Source: Methylomarinum sp.
Lineage (GTDB): Bacteria; Pseudomonadota; Gammaproteobacteria; Methylococcales; Methylomonadaceae
Assembly: GCA_013139755.1 (NCBI GenBank)
Contig: WTAG01000528.1
Span: 1 to 8,764 of the forward strand
Direction: 5' to 3'
DNA: 8,764 bases
Below, in pieces: positions 1-7,500 of this stretch (its first letter is position 1; each line of letters starts with the position of its first letter). A program made the position numbers and the translations under genes. The notes beneath the pieces are model-generated. The model saw only the letters and a list, made by a program, of their open reading frames with translations, did no database searches and was not told where the DNA came from.

Positions 1-147
1 TTTCCTTGCAAGCCGATCAGAAATTATTTAGAGAATTTACAGGTAATATTTGAATATATTGAGGTATTTTACAATCGAGAGAGAATCCATTCTGCTAATG
101 ACTATTTATCACCTGTAGATTACGAAAAGCAGCAAATATCTATGTAA
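1..147 (+). CDS. IS3-family transposase OrfB, C-terminal fragment (partial)
   Basis: Frame 1 is open from the window edge to TAA at 145-147, giving 48 residues. The segment [17 protein letters not shown] followed by DYLSPVDYE is the highly conserved C-terminus of IS3-family DDE transposases, just after the catalytic core (known family signature). The DDE catalytic residues lie upstream, outside the window. The first roughly 15 residues match the family pattern poorly, so a frameshift or decay just inside the edge is possible but cannot be judged here. The product would act in transposition as an OrfAB fusion. Confidence 0.8.
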   Translation, partial: FPCKPIRNYLENLQVIFEYIEVFYNRERIHSANDYLSPVDYEKQQISM

Positions 148-150
148 ACT

Positions 151-172
151 TGTGTCCTAAAAAGTGTTGACA
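151..172 (+). repeat. IS3-family right terminal inverted repeat (IRR)
   Basis: The 22-bp stretch lies directly after the orfB stop. Read on the minus strand from 172 it begins TGTCAACACT and ends AGGACACA. The left-end repeat at 8622 begins TGGCTACACT and also ends AGGACACA, giving 16 of 22 identities. Three bases after the end (173-175) are CAT; without the other end of this element no target duplication can be confirmed. Confidence 0.65.
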
Positions 173-316
173 CATCAATATGCTGAGGTATCAACCTATG
201 AAACAAAATTTATACTGCCAAAACTTTTGGTACGATTAATACTACAGAGCATACCTCTCACAGGTTTTTCGGAGTATATTCTTGAAAAATCAGTTCTTCA
301 TCATTTCTACCTGCAT

Positions 317-1657
317 CTAAATGGCAATTTTACAAGGCAGACGTATCGTAATACAAAGCCCACCTTGTTTATGATTGTGGGCACTGATGCTTCCCTGGTG
401 AGTTTCAATAGCACGACGCGCTATAGCTAACCCCAGGCCATAACCAGGAGTTTTTATATTTTGTTTGTTATCATTAATACGTACAAAAGGTAAAAATAGT
501 TGTACAAGTTCATCTTCTGTCACACCTATGCCACAGTCGAAAATACTGACTTTTATATGATTATTTTCATTAGTCAGGGTGATAGTTACCTGAGTTGTTT
601 TTGGCGTGTGAAAAATTGCATTTCGAATGACATTATCAAAGGCTCGGCGTAGAAGCTCTATACTTCCGTATATTAACACTTCACTATTATTATGAAATAT
701 CACCTGTTTATTCTGGCTTTTAGCTTCGAACCGAGCATCATTGGCAATAGATTCAATAAGACCGTTGATATCAAAATAATCTGTTATATTGTTGTTAACA
801 CCTGCTTCCAGTCGTGAAAGAGTTAACAGCTCACCGATTAATACATCAAGACGCTGACTTTCTTTTTCAATTCGCTGTAACAGTTGGTCTGTTTTTTCGG
901 GATATTGTTGGCTCATTTCTACTGCTAGCTGAAGGCGAGCAAGGGGTGATCGCAATTCGTGTGATACATCATTCAATAAACGTTTCTGTACATCCACAAG
1001 TTGTTGCACTTGTTCAGCCATGTAATCGAAATCTTTGGCTAGGTCAGTAATCTCATCTCGACGTTGACCAATGTTAGGCATAACACGTGTATCTAGTTTA
1101 CCGCTTGCAAAACGATTTGTTGCTTCGCGTAACAATCGAATTGGCTGGGTGATATACCAGGCAAGACCTCCAATAAAACATAAGCTGCTAATAAAAAAAA
1201 TCATCAATGGAAATAAAGGTGGATATTGTGGCAAATTATTTTGCTGGCGCAAGGAAGGATGATTACGGTGTGATGGCATGAATAAAAGAAAGTGTTCTCC
1301 TTCAGGGGTCGTCACTTGTTGAATGGAATGCTGTTGTGGAGTTTTCAGTGCTTCACGTGCCTTGCGGAGCATGATATCAGAAACTTGTCTACCAAATAGT
1401 TCGGAACCATTATCGTCAACAATAAGTACGGGTACTGGTCGGCGTTTTATAAGATTTTTTAGAGCAGAGGATCCTTCTTTACGTAAAAGTTTGGCCACAA
1501 TGTTAATTCCAAAATCAGCTCGAGGATTCTTTATTAGTATTTCCAACTGTTCAATGAGCTTTTTGTTATGTTGCCATACCAATCCTCCAACGATTGTGCC
1601 TGTAAGAATTAGGGTTAACCAAAAGCCAAAGAAAATTTTCCAGAATAAACGCCCCAT
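317..1657 (-). CDS. cpxA: CpxA-like envelope-stress sensor histidine kinase
   Basis: This is a 446-aa inner-membrane sensor kinase, close to the length of E. coli CpxA (457 aa). Two membrane segments (about 8-28 and 149-169) flank a periplasmic sensor of about 120 residues. A HAMP linker (about 170-223, starting ITQPIRLLREA) follows, then the dimerisation domain with the H-box DVSHELRSPLARL (phospho-accepting His233). The ATPase domain shows the N-box FDNVIRNAIFH (Asn342, Asn346), the G1 box DCGIGV (374-379), the F-box (388-394) and the G2 box GYGLGLAI (405-412). All catalytic boxes look intact. Its start overlaps the regulator's stop by one base (TAATG at 1659-1655), so the two are translationally coupled. 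Family role: it phosphorylates CpxR when the envelope is damaged and dephosphorylates it otherwise. An RstB-like kinase is the main alternative, but the CpxR-like partner and divergent cpxP favour CpxA. Confidence 0.82.
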   Translation of the reverse strand: MGRLFWKIFFGFWLTLILTGTIVGGLVWQHNKKLIEQLEILIKNPRADFGINIVAKLLRKEGSSALKNLIKRRPVPVLIVDDNGSELFGRQVSDIMLRKAREALKTPQQHSIQQVTTPEGEHFLLFMPSHRNHPSLRQQNNLPQYPPLFPLMIFFISSLCFIGGLAWYITQPIRLLREATNRFASGKLDTRVMPNIGQRRDEITDLAKDFDYMAEQVQQLVDVQKRLLNDVSHELRSPLARLQLAVEMSQQYPEKTDQLLQRIEKESQRLDVLIGELLTLSRLEAGVNNNITDYFDINGLIESIANDARFEAKSQNKQVIFHNNSEVLIYGSIELLRRAFDNVIRNAIFHTPKTTQVTITLTNENNHIKVSIFDCGIGVTEDELVQLFLPFVRINDNKQNIKTPGYGLGLAIARRAIETHQGSISAHNHKQGGLCITIRLPCKIAI

Positions 1658-2352
1658 TATTTAGTCTCTTTCGAAAACTGGTAACCTTGTCCACGTATGG
1701 TAATGATCATTGAATCTAAATGATATTTAGCCATTTTCTTTCGCAGATTACTCATGTGCATATCGATGCTGCGATCATATTTTTCCAGTACGCGGTCTAG
1801 TGCATGTTTTGATAAAGTTTCTTTGCTAACCAAGTGCCCCGCCTGTTTTACTAACGTGTGCAAGAGATTAAATTCAGTGCTTGTTAAATCTAGTAATTGC
1901 CCCTCAATTATCACAGTACGTGATGGTGGATGAATTTCCAGTGTTCCAATATTTATGACACTTGCTATACTCTTTTTATGCTGGTAAGTCTCCTGCGTAC
2001 GCCTCAATATAGCGTGTAACCGTGCTACTAATTCTCTTGAGTTAAAGGGCTTTGGTAAATAGTCATCAGCACCAATTTCAAGTCCAACGATACGATCCAC
2101 GTCGTCACCCTTTGCAGTGAGCATTAGTACAGGTACGCTAGAATTTGCTCGAATTCGTCGTAATACCTCAAAACCATCTAGCTTAGGCATCATTACATCC
2201 AGTATTACAACGTCAAAAAAACCAGTCAATGCACGCTGTACACCTGTTTTTCCATCGAAAACAAGCTCAACACTAAAACCCTCAGCCTCTAGGTATTCAT
2301 CTAGCATGGTGGATAATTCTGAGTCGTCATCGACAATTAAAATATTGATCAT
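1657..2352 (-). CDS. cpxR: CpxR-like OmpR-family response regulator
   Basis: A 231-aa two-domain response regulator. The receiver domain (about 1-118) has the acidic pocket Asp8-Asp9, phospho-acceptor Asp52 in VVILDVMMPKLDG, Thr79 and Lys101 in LPKPF. The winged-helix DNA-binding domain (about 131-228) contains LTSTEFNLLHTL, the recognition-helix stretch DRSIDMHMSNLRKK and the closing TIRGQGYQF. The LSKHALDRVLEKYDRSIDMHMSNLR region resembles E. coli CpxR (known: DRAIDMHISNLRRK). It is the first gene of the cpxR-cpxA operon and faces away from cpxP, as in enterobacteria. The region just upstream carries three phased GTAAA boxes on this strand, so autoregulation is likely. The ribosome-binding site is weak: only an A-rich GTAAAAACTT precedes the ATG. 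Confidence 0.87.
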   Translation of the reverse strand: MINILIVDDDSELSTMLDEYLEAEGFSVELVFDGKTGVQRALTGFFDVVILDVMMPKLDGFEVLRRIRANSSVPVLMLTAKGDDVDRIVGLEIGADDYLPKPFNSRELVARLHAILRRTQETYQHKKSIASVINIGTLEIHPPSRTVIIEGQLLDLTSTEFNLLHTLVKQAGHLVSKETLSKHALDRVLEKYDRSIDMHMSNLRKKMAKYHLDSMIITIRGQGYQFSKETK

Positions 2353-2417
2353 AAGTTTTTACATATTTGTTTCATTGAGTGAATTTTGGCACAAACCAAG
2401 TATGTCTTCCGATTTTC

Positions 2418-2442
2418 TTTACATAGATTTACATAGATTTAC
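2418..2442 (-). promoter_or_regulatory. Triple CpxR box (three GTAAA half-sites, 10-bp phased)
   Basis: On the minus strand GTAAA occurs at 2442-2438, 2432-2428 and 2422-2418, each separated by the same five bases TCTAT, so the arrangement is GTAAA-N5-GTAAA-N5-GTAAA. The established CpxR-P consensus is GTAAA-N5-GTAAA, so this is a perfect site with one extra in-phase half-site. On the plus strand it reads as a tandem 10-bp repeat of TTTACATAGA. Further isolated GTAAA half-sites lie at 2358-2362 and 2469-2473 (minus strand) and 2502-2506 (plus strand). The site lies between cpxR and cpxP and can serve both. Confidence 0.8.
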
Positions 2443-2468
2443 AAAGTATTACTAAGTCTAGACACAAA

Positions 2469-2497
2469 TTTACGGGTACTTTCCGCATAATTATTAT
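2469..2497 (+). promoter_or_regulatory. Putative sigma70-type promoter of the cpxP-like gene
   Basis: A -35-like TTTACG (2469-2474) and a -10-like TATTAT (2492-2497) are separated by an ideal 17 bp. Transcription would start near 2504, leaving an untranslated leader of about 48 nt. The triple CpxR box then falls at roughly -62 to -86, on the same helical face throughout, which suits an upstream activator. The -35 element overlaps another TTTAC half-site. The call rests on hexamer match and spacing only. Confidence 0.45.
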
Positions 2498-2551
2498 CAA
2501 GGTAAAAAATGATTTTGCCGAATAACTTTGTAATTAGTTTGGAGATATATC

Positions 2552-3004
2552 ATGAAAAAACGTAACTGGATTATCAGCATTATATTGGGTGCCAGCATTA
2601 TAACTATTGGAACTGCAAGGGTTGCTAACGCTCGCGGTGAATGGGATGGAGAATTTTATGGTTTTCATAGAGGTGACAAAATAATGTATCTGATGAGAAA
2701 ACTGGATCTTAGTAAAGTTCAACGTCAGGTGATTCGCAGTATCAAGAATGAAACACGAGAGCAAATGGTGGCAAAACGGGATGAGATTCATGATATGCGT
2801 AGGATTATGTTTGAGTTGGCTAATTCCGATGCTTATGATACAGATAAAGTGCGTGAACTGGCATCTGCCATATCGCCTATCAGAGTGGAAATAATCGTAC
2901 AGCGTCTCGAAACAATGAATCGTATTCGTAAGGAGTTGACTCCGGAGCAAGTTGCAAAAATGGATGATTTTTTAAGTACGCGGATTAGGCGTGATGATTT
3001 TTAA
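2552..3004 (+). CDS. cpxP: CpxP/Spy-family periplasmic stress protein
   Basis: A 150-aa secreted protein (E. coli CpxP is 166 aa). The N-terminus is a signal peptide: MKKRNW, a hydrophobic core at about 6-20, and a VANA signal-peptidase I site with likely cleavage after Ala27. The mature part is predicted alpha-helical, charged and basic-rich. It carries the two family LTxxQ-type motifs, LSKVQ at 53-57 (variant) and LTPEQ at 129-133. CpxP and Spy form cradle-shaped dimers in the periplasm; CpxP damps CpxA signalling and escorts misfolded proteins to degradation, and Spy is a chaperone. Divergence from cpxRA and the adjacent CpxR boxes favour CpxP. GGAG at 2541-2544, 7 nt before the ATG, supports the start. 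Sequence alone does not cleanly separate CpxP from Spy. Confidence 0.75.
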   Translation: MKKRNWIISIILGASIITIGTARVANARGEWDGEFYGFHRGDKIMYLMRKLDLSKVQRQVIRSIKNETREQMVAKRDEIHDMRRIMFELANSDAYDTDKVRELASAISPIRVEIIVQRLETMNRIRKELTPEQVAKMDDFLSTRIRRDDF

Positions 3005-3077
3005 TGCCTTATGTTAATTATGGACTAAAAAACGAACACTATTTTTCATAGACTTATACATATGTTGATATTTTGGA

Positions 3078-3093
3078 GTACATAAAGTTGTAC
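3078..3093. promoter_or_regulatory. Short inverted repeat upstream of kamA, possible operator
   Basis: GTACA-TAAAGT-TGTAC is a perfect 5-bp inverted repeat with a 6-bp centre, 37 bp before the kamA start. The 125-bp gap between cpxP and kamA shows no GTAAA CpxR box, no convincing sigma70 hexamer pair and no hairpin with a T-run. A role as an operator or part of a promoter is only a guess, and a repeat this short in AT-rich DNA may be chance. Confidence 0.2.
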
Positions 3094-3129
3094 AGGCTCT
3101 GAAAGTATTTAAATGAGAACATTTAACTA

Positions 3130-4575
3130 ATGAACACAATAACAGCTCCACTTGAAGATCTACGCGTTACAACACCAAAAACCAATATTCTTGATAAGCT
3201 GGCCGGATGGGAAAATTTGGAAATAAAACCACTCAAACCGCTTGCGCCAGAAAATGCGTTGGAACACAAACAATTACTAGAGGGAGAGTTTTGGCGTCAT
3301 ATTCCAAGCTACAAGAATATTGATACAGAAACCTTTCTTGATCATTCCTGGCAATCACGAAATACCGTCACGAAACCGAAACATCTTCTTGACGTGCTGG
3401 GTGACCTTATACCTGAATTCTTTTATCAGGATGTTCAGAAGGGTATCCAACAAGCACCGATGTCAATGCGGGTAACACCCTATATAATGGCGTTAATTGA
3501 CTGGGAAGCCCCATACAGCTGTCCTGTGGCGACACAGTTTATTCCAGTAGGACGCCATCTCCTTGAAGATCATAGCAAACTTACTTTAGACTCACTCCAT
3601 GAACAGGCTGATGAGCCAGTTGCAGGAGTGACACATCGCTACTATGACAAAGCCCTTTTTCTCCCTCTCTCAATTTGTCCCGTCTATTGCCGGTTTTGCA
3701 CACGAAGCTATAGCATTGGTCCCACTACAGAGTCAGTCGACAAGGCATCATTTAAAGGGAGCTATAATCGTTGGCGTGAGGCATTTGCTTATATCGCATC
3801 CCGGCCGGAACTAGAAGATATTGTGATTAGTGGTGGCGACGCCTATCATCTGCGCCCTGAACAAATTGAAGCAATTGGTATAACGCTTCTCAATATGCCT
3901 AATATTCGTCGAATTCGCATTGCGACTAAAGCCTTAGCTATTTTGCCTCAATTTATACTGAGTCACAAAAAATGGTTAGATGCAATTACTACTGTAGCGG
4001 AATATGCTCGTAAGAAACATAAAGAAGTGGCCATTCACACTCACTTTAATCATCCTTCGGAAGCGACCTGGATTACACGGGAAGCAATGGGGCTACTATA
4101 TGAGCGAGGTATTATTGTGCGTAACCAAACCGTATTACAAAAAGGGGTTAATGATGATGAAGAAACCATGACCACTTTAGTCCGCCGATTGGGCTATCTC
4201 AATATACATCCCTATTATGTCTATTTATGCGATATGGTCAAAGGTGTTGAAGACCTTCGTACCAGCACTGCGACAGCGGTTAGACTTGAAAAAATTGTAC
4301 GTGGCTCTACTGCAGGGTTTAATACACCTACATTTGTTTGTGATGCGCCCGGGGGAGGAGGAAAGCGAACAGTGAGCTCATATGAATATTACAATCGCGA
4401 TACCGGTATTGCGGTATACACAGCACCTTCTGTCAAACAAGATAAATTTTTCATGTATTTTGATCCACTACATTCTCTTAATGAAGAATACCGTGAGCGA
4501 TGGAAAAATAGTGCAGATCAAAAACACATGATCCAGGAAGCACTCGAAGCAGCAAAAAAACGGATTTTAATCTAG
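3130..4575 (+). CDS. kamA: KamA-type radical SAM lysine 2,3-aminomutase
   Basis: A 481-aa cytoplasmic radical SAM, PLP-dependent enzyme predicted to convert L-lysine to beta-lysine. The [4Fe-4S]/SAM motif is CPVYCRFC (Cys183, Cys187, Cys190), followed by Thr191-Arg192, where Arg192 matches the carboxylate-binding Arg134 of the Clostridium subterminale enzyme. SGGD is at 234-237. Lys412 in DAPGGGGKR is the PLP-binding lysine (Lys337 in Clostridium). Asp368 (in YLCDMV) and Asp405 correspond to Asp293 and Asp330, which hold the lysine side-chain amine; glutamate 2,3-aminomutase replaces these. By motif positions, the protein has about 58 extra N-terminal residues and about 17 extra between the cysteine motif and Asp368. 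EpmB-type paralogues are shorter, near 340 aa. An in-frame TAA at 3124-3126 makes 3130 the earliest ATG; a weak GAGAA lies about 10 nt upstream. The synthetase follows after 22 bp, so the pair is almost surely one operon. Arginine or another basic substrate is a minor alternative. Confidence 0.85.
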   Translation: MNTITAPLEDLRVTTPKTNILDKLAGWENLEIKPLKPLAPENALEHKQLLEGEFWRHIPSYKNIDTETFLDHSWQSRNTVTKPKHLLDVLGDLIPEFFYQDVQKGIQQAPMSMRVTPYIMALIDWEAPYSCPVATQFIPVGRHLLEDHSKLTLDSLHEQADEPVAGVTHRYYDKALFLPLSICPVYCRFCTRSYSIGPTTESVDKASFKGSYNRWREAFAYIASRPELEDIVISGGDAYHLRPEQIEAIGITLLNMPNIRRIRIATKALAILPQFILSHKKWLDAITTVAEYARKKHKEVAIHTHFNHPSEATWITREAMGLLYERGIIVRNQTVLQKGVNDDEETMTTLVRRLGYLNIHPYYVYLCDMVKGVEDLRTSTATAVRLEKIVRGSTAGFNTPTFVCDAPGGGGKRTVSSYEYYNRDTGIAVYTAPSVKQDKFFMYFDPLHSLNEEYRERWKNSADQKHMIQEALEAAKKRILI

Positions 4576-4581
4576 GTCTAT

Positions 4582-4588
4582 AAGGAGA
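4582..4588 (+). promoter_or_regulatory. Strong Shine-Dalgarno site of the synthetase
   Basis: AAGGAGA lies in the 22-bp gap after the kamA stop and 9 nt before the ATG at 4598. It is the strongest ribosome-binding site in the window. It fixes the synthetase start and suggests efficient translation from a kamA-pls transcript. Confidence 0.75.
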
Positions 4589-4597
4589 GAAATAAAT

Positions 4598-7500
4598 ATG
4601 AATTCTATTAGCCCTGTACTTGCACCCGAAACAAAAGCAGAGTGCCTTCACCATCTTTTTGAAGCCCAGGTGATCATACGCCCGACCCATCTCGCCGTTA
4701 TCTATGGCGAAGAACGATTGTCTTATCAGGAATTAGATTATCGAGCGAATCAACTTGCACAATATTTGCGACGGCTCGGAGTCAAACCAAATACACTGGT
4801 TGGTATTTATCTTGATCGCTCTGAAAAGCCTATTATTGCCATTCTAGCCATACTCAAAGCAGGTGCGGGTTATGTACCCCTTGACCCAGACTATCCGCAG
4901 GATCGGATTGAATATATTATAAAAGAGGCTGGGATTTCAGTACTTGTATCCGAGGAAAAGCTTTATTCCAAGGTGTCGTCTTTTTTTGATGGCATTACCG
5001 TTACTCTGGATAGTCAGTGGGGTGGTATTGGCCAGCAGTCTAAAGACCTAATATTTAGCAAATCAACCGAGAGTTCAAGTAACCAACTATGCTATGTTCT
5101 CTATACTTCAGGCACTACAGGTCGCCCCAAAGGTGTCATGACCGAACATCACAACGTCGTTCAATTCGTAGCATCCTTTAATGAAATTTGTAAAATAGAA
5201 CCGACCGATCGAATATATCAAGGTTTTTCACTTGGCTTTGATGGTTCGGTGGAAGAAATATGGATGGCCTTTTCCAATGGTGCGACGCTTATTGTTGGAC
5301 CGCCTGATATTTCTCGCCTTGGTAATGAAGTCGCTGATTTTTTAACGCAACATGAAGTGACTTTTTTTTCTACAGTTCCTACATTGCTTGGTATGATTTC
5401 GGAAGATTTGCCCACTGTTCGTCTTTTAATCGTAAGTGGTGAACCATGTCCTCCTCAGCTTGTTAAAAAATGGGCTCAGCCTCAGCGACGAATGTTAAAT
5501 GTTTACGGGCCAACCGAGACAACTGTTAATACTACAGTAGCAGAGTGTATTGCGGACAAAACCATCACTATTGGGCAGCCACTACGTGGCTACCAGACAT
5601 TTATTCTGGATTCCAATATGAAACTACTCCCATCAGGTGAGTCTGGAGAGCTTTATATCGGCGGTGTAGGTGTAGCGCGTGGTTATTTAAATCAACCCGA
5701 GATAACCGCCCGGCATTTTTTATCGAACCCTTTTGATTCAAGCTCATTATCAAAGCTTTATCGTACAGGCGATTTAGTGAGAATGAAAGATGGGGGTGAT
5801 CTTGAGTTTCTGGGGCGTATGGATAGCCAGGTTAAAATCCGTGGATATCGGATCGAACTATCAGAAATTGAGTCAGTGCTGAAAGAGCATTCTGATGTGC
5901 ATTCAGCAGTAGTCAATGTTTTTGAAAATAACGGCCTTAAACAGCTTACATCTTATGTTGTTCCCAGTGTGTCCCAAGCGTTATTCGATCGTGATGACGT
6001 ACTCAAACTGTTGCGTATGCGGTTACCACCTTATATGGTCCCAGGGTATCTTGATTTACTTGATGAATTGCCCACTTTGGCAAGTGGGAAGGTGGATCGG
6101 AAACAGCTCCCTGAGCCAAAAACACCATTGGTGCATAACGAGCGGAAAATTGTTAGACCACAAAATTTAATAGAAAAACAAATCATTGATGTATGGGAAA
6201 ATCTTTTCAATGTATCCCCCGTGTCTACTGACGACAACTTTTTCCTTGATCTTGGCGGTTACTCTTTGTTGGCAGCACAAATGGTTACTGAGCTACGAAG
6301 TGAATATAGCTTGGAAATTTCTATTCGTGATGTATACAGTTATTCCACGGTTCAACAGCTTTCAGATCATTTGATTAAAAAAGAAAACAATACCACTCCT
6401 AAAATCGATCAGACTAAACATCAGTCCACCAGTCAATCCAGTCAAAAAGTTTTTGAGAATCTTTCTGGGGTTGTACGAACATGCTGTATTGGTTTGCAAG
6501 CCATTGCATTGTATTTGCTTTATGGTATTGCTACATCTCCCTTATTAATTGGGGTGTGGATGTTTCAAAATGATCTTTCAATTTCTACAAGGCTTTGGGC
6601 TGTAGCAGGGCTAATGCTGGTAAGTTTTCCATTATTACTTGCTTTGAGTGTTATTTTTAAGTGGCTGATTATTGGCCGATATAAACCAGGCCGCTACCCT
6701 GTATGGGGCTTTTATTATTTTCGTTGGTGGTTAGTCACTCGGATGCAGGCATTGAGTGGAAGTGCGTTGTTATCGGGTACGCCACTAATGAGTCTTTATT
6801 ACCGGGCTATGGGGGCTAAAATTGGTAAAAATTGTATTCTGGATACACCGCACTGTACCATTTTCGATTTATTAACAGTTGGTGATGATACCTGTATCGG
6901 ATCTGAAACCCAACTTCTTGGGTATCGAGTAGAAAATGGAATGCTTATTATTGAAAGTACCGAGATTGGTTCTCGGTGTTTTATTGGTACTCATTGTGCA
7001 TTAGGACTCAAGACTAAGATGAATAATAATGCCTGTCTAGATGATCTATCTTTTCTCCAAGATAATGCTGTGATAGCACAGGGAAAATCTTATCGGGGGG
7101 CTCCTGCACAAGCTGAGCAAGTTATCCTGCCGGAAGTAGACCAGCTCTCAACCGTCCGTAGACGACCCATTCTCTTTGGTGGGCTTTATTGTCTAGCAAT
7201 TGTGGCACTGCAGAGTATTTTATTTTTATCTGTTTTGCCTGTTATTTTAATTAACTTAACTGCTTTTTCATTTGGCGGCCTGTTTTGGGGGATTTGTTCC
7301 ATCTTTTTGACTATTCCTTTGGGCGTTATTTCATTTTGTTTGACTGTTGCAGGTATCAAAGCATTAATAATCCCCCGTACGAAACCAGGTGTTTATTCCG
7401 TCGAAAGCTGGTTTTTCGTTAAAAAATGGTTGGTTGATGCTCTGTTTACAATGAGCCGTTACGTAGTGCATCCGCTCTATACAACGATCTACCTTCCATC

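Larger units (their letters stand above)
1..172 (+). mobile_element. Right (3') end of an IS3-family insertion sequence
   Basis: The C-terminal tail of an IS3-type orfB transposase ends at 147 and is followed 3 bp later by a terminal inverted repeat ending in CA at 172. This is the usual layout of the right end of an IS3-family element. The rest of the element lies before the window. The repeat resembles the left-end repeat at 8622-8643 (16 of 22 positions match by hand alignment), so the elements at the two edges are probably the same or closely related IS, in the same orientation. Confidence 0.75.

Noticed and set aside
218..230. CCAAAACTTTTGG palindrome downstream of cpxA as a terminator
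   Set aside because: The single-base centre cannot form a stable hairpin loop, and on the minus strand no T-run follows.
164..430. Open frame of 88 codons starting with GTG inside the IS right end and running on the plus strand into cpxA
   Set aside because: It starts inside the terminal repeat, has no ribosome-binding site or recognisable domain, and over a third of it is antisense to the conserved end of cpxA.
2534..2950. 138-codon minus-strand open frame antisense to cpxP
   Set aside because: The plus-strand frame encodes a signal peptide and LTxxQ motifs with a good Shine-Dalgarno; the antisense frame is rich in His, Ser and Cys and has no recognisable features.
3130..4575. EpmB (EF-P beta-lysylation) or AblA (acetyl-beta-lysine osmolyte) as the role of the aminomutase
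   Set aside because: EpmB is much shorter, and neither the EpmA ligase nor the AblB acetyltransferase is nearby; the operon partner is a polymer synthetase instead.
5916..6374. Short alternative-frame open frames within the A and carrier domains of the synthetase (both strands)
   Set aside because: They overlap conserved motifs A10 and GGYS in the main frame and show no independent start signals.
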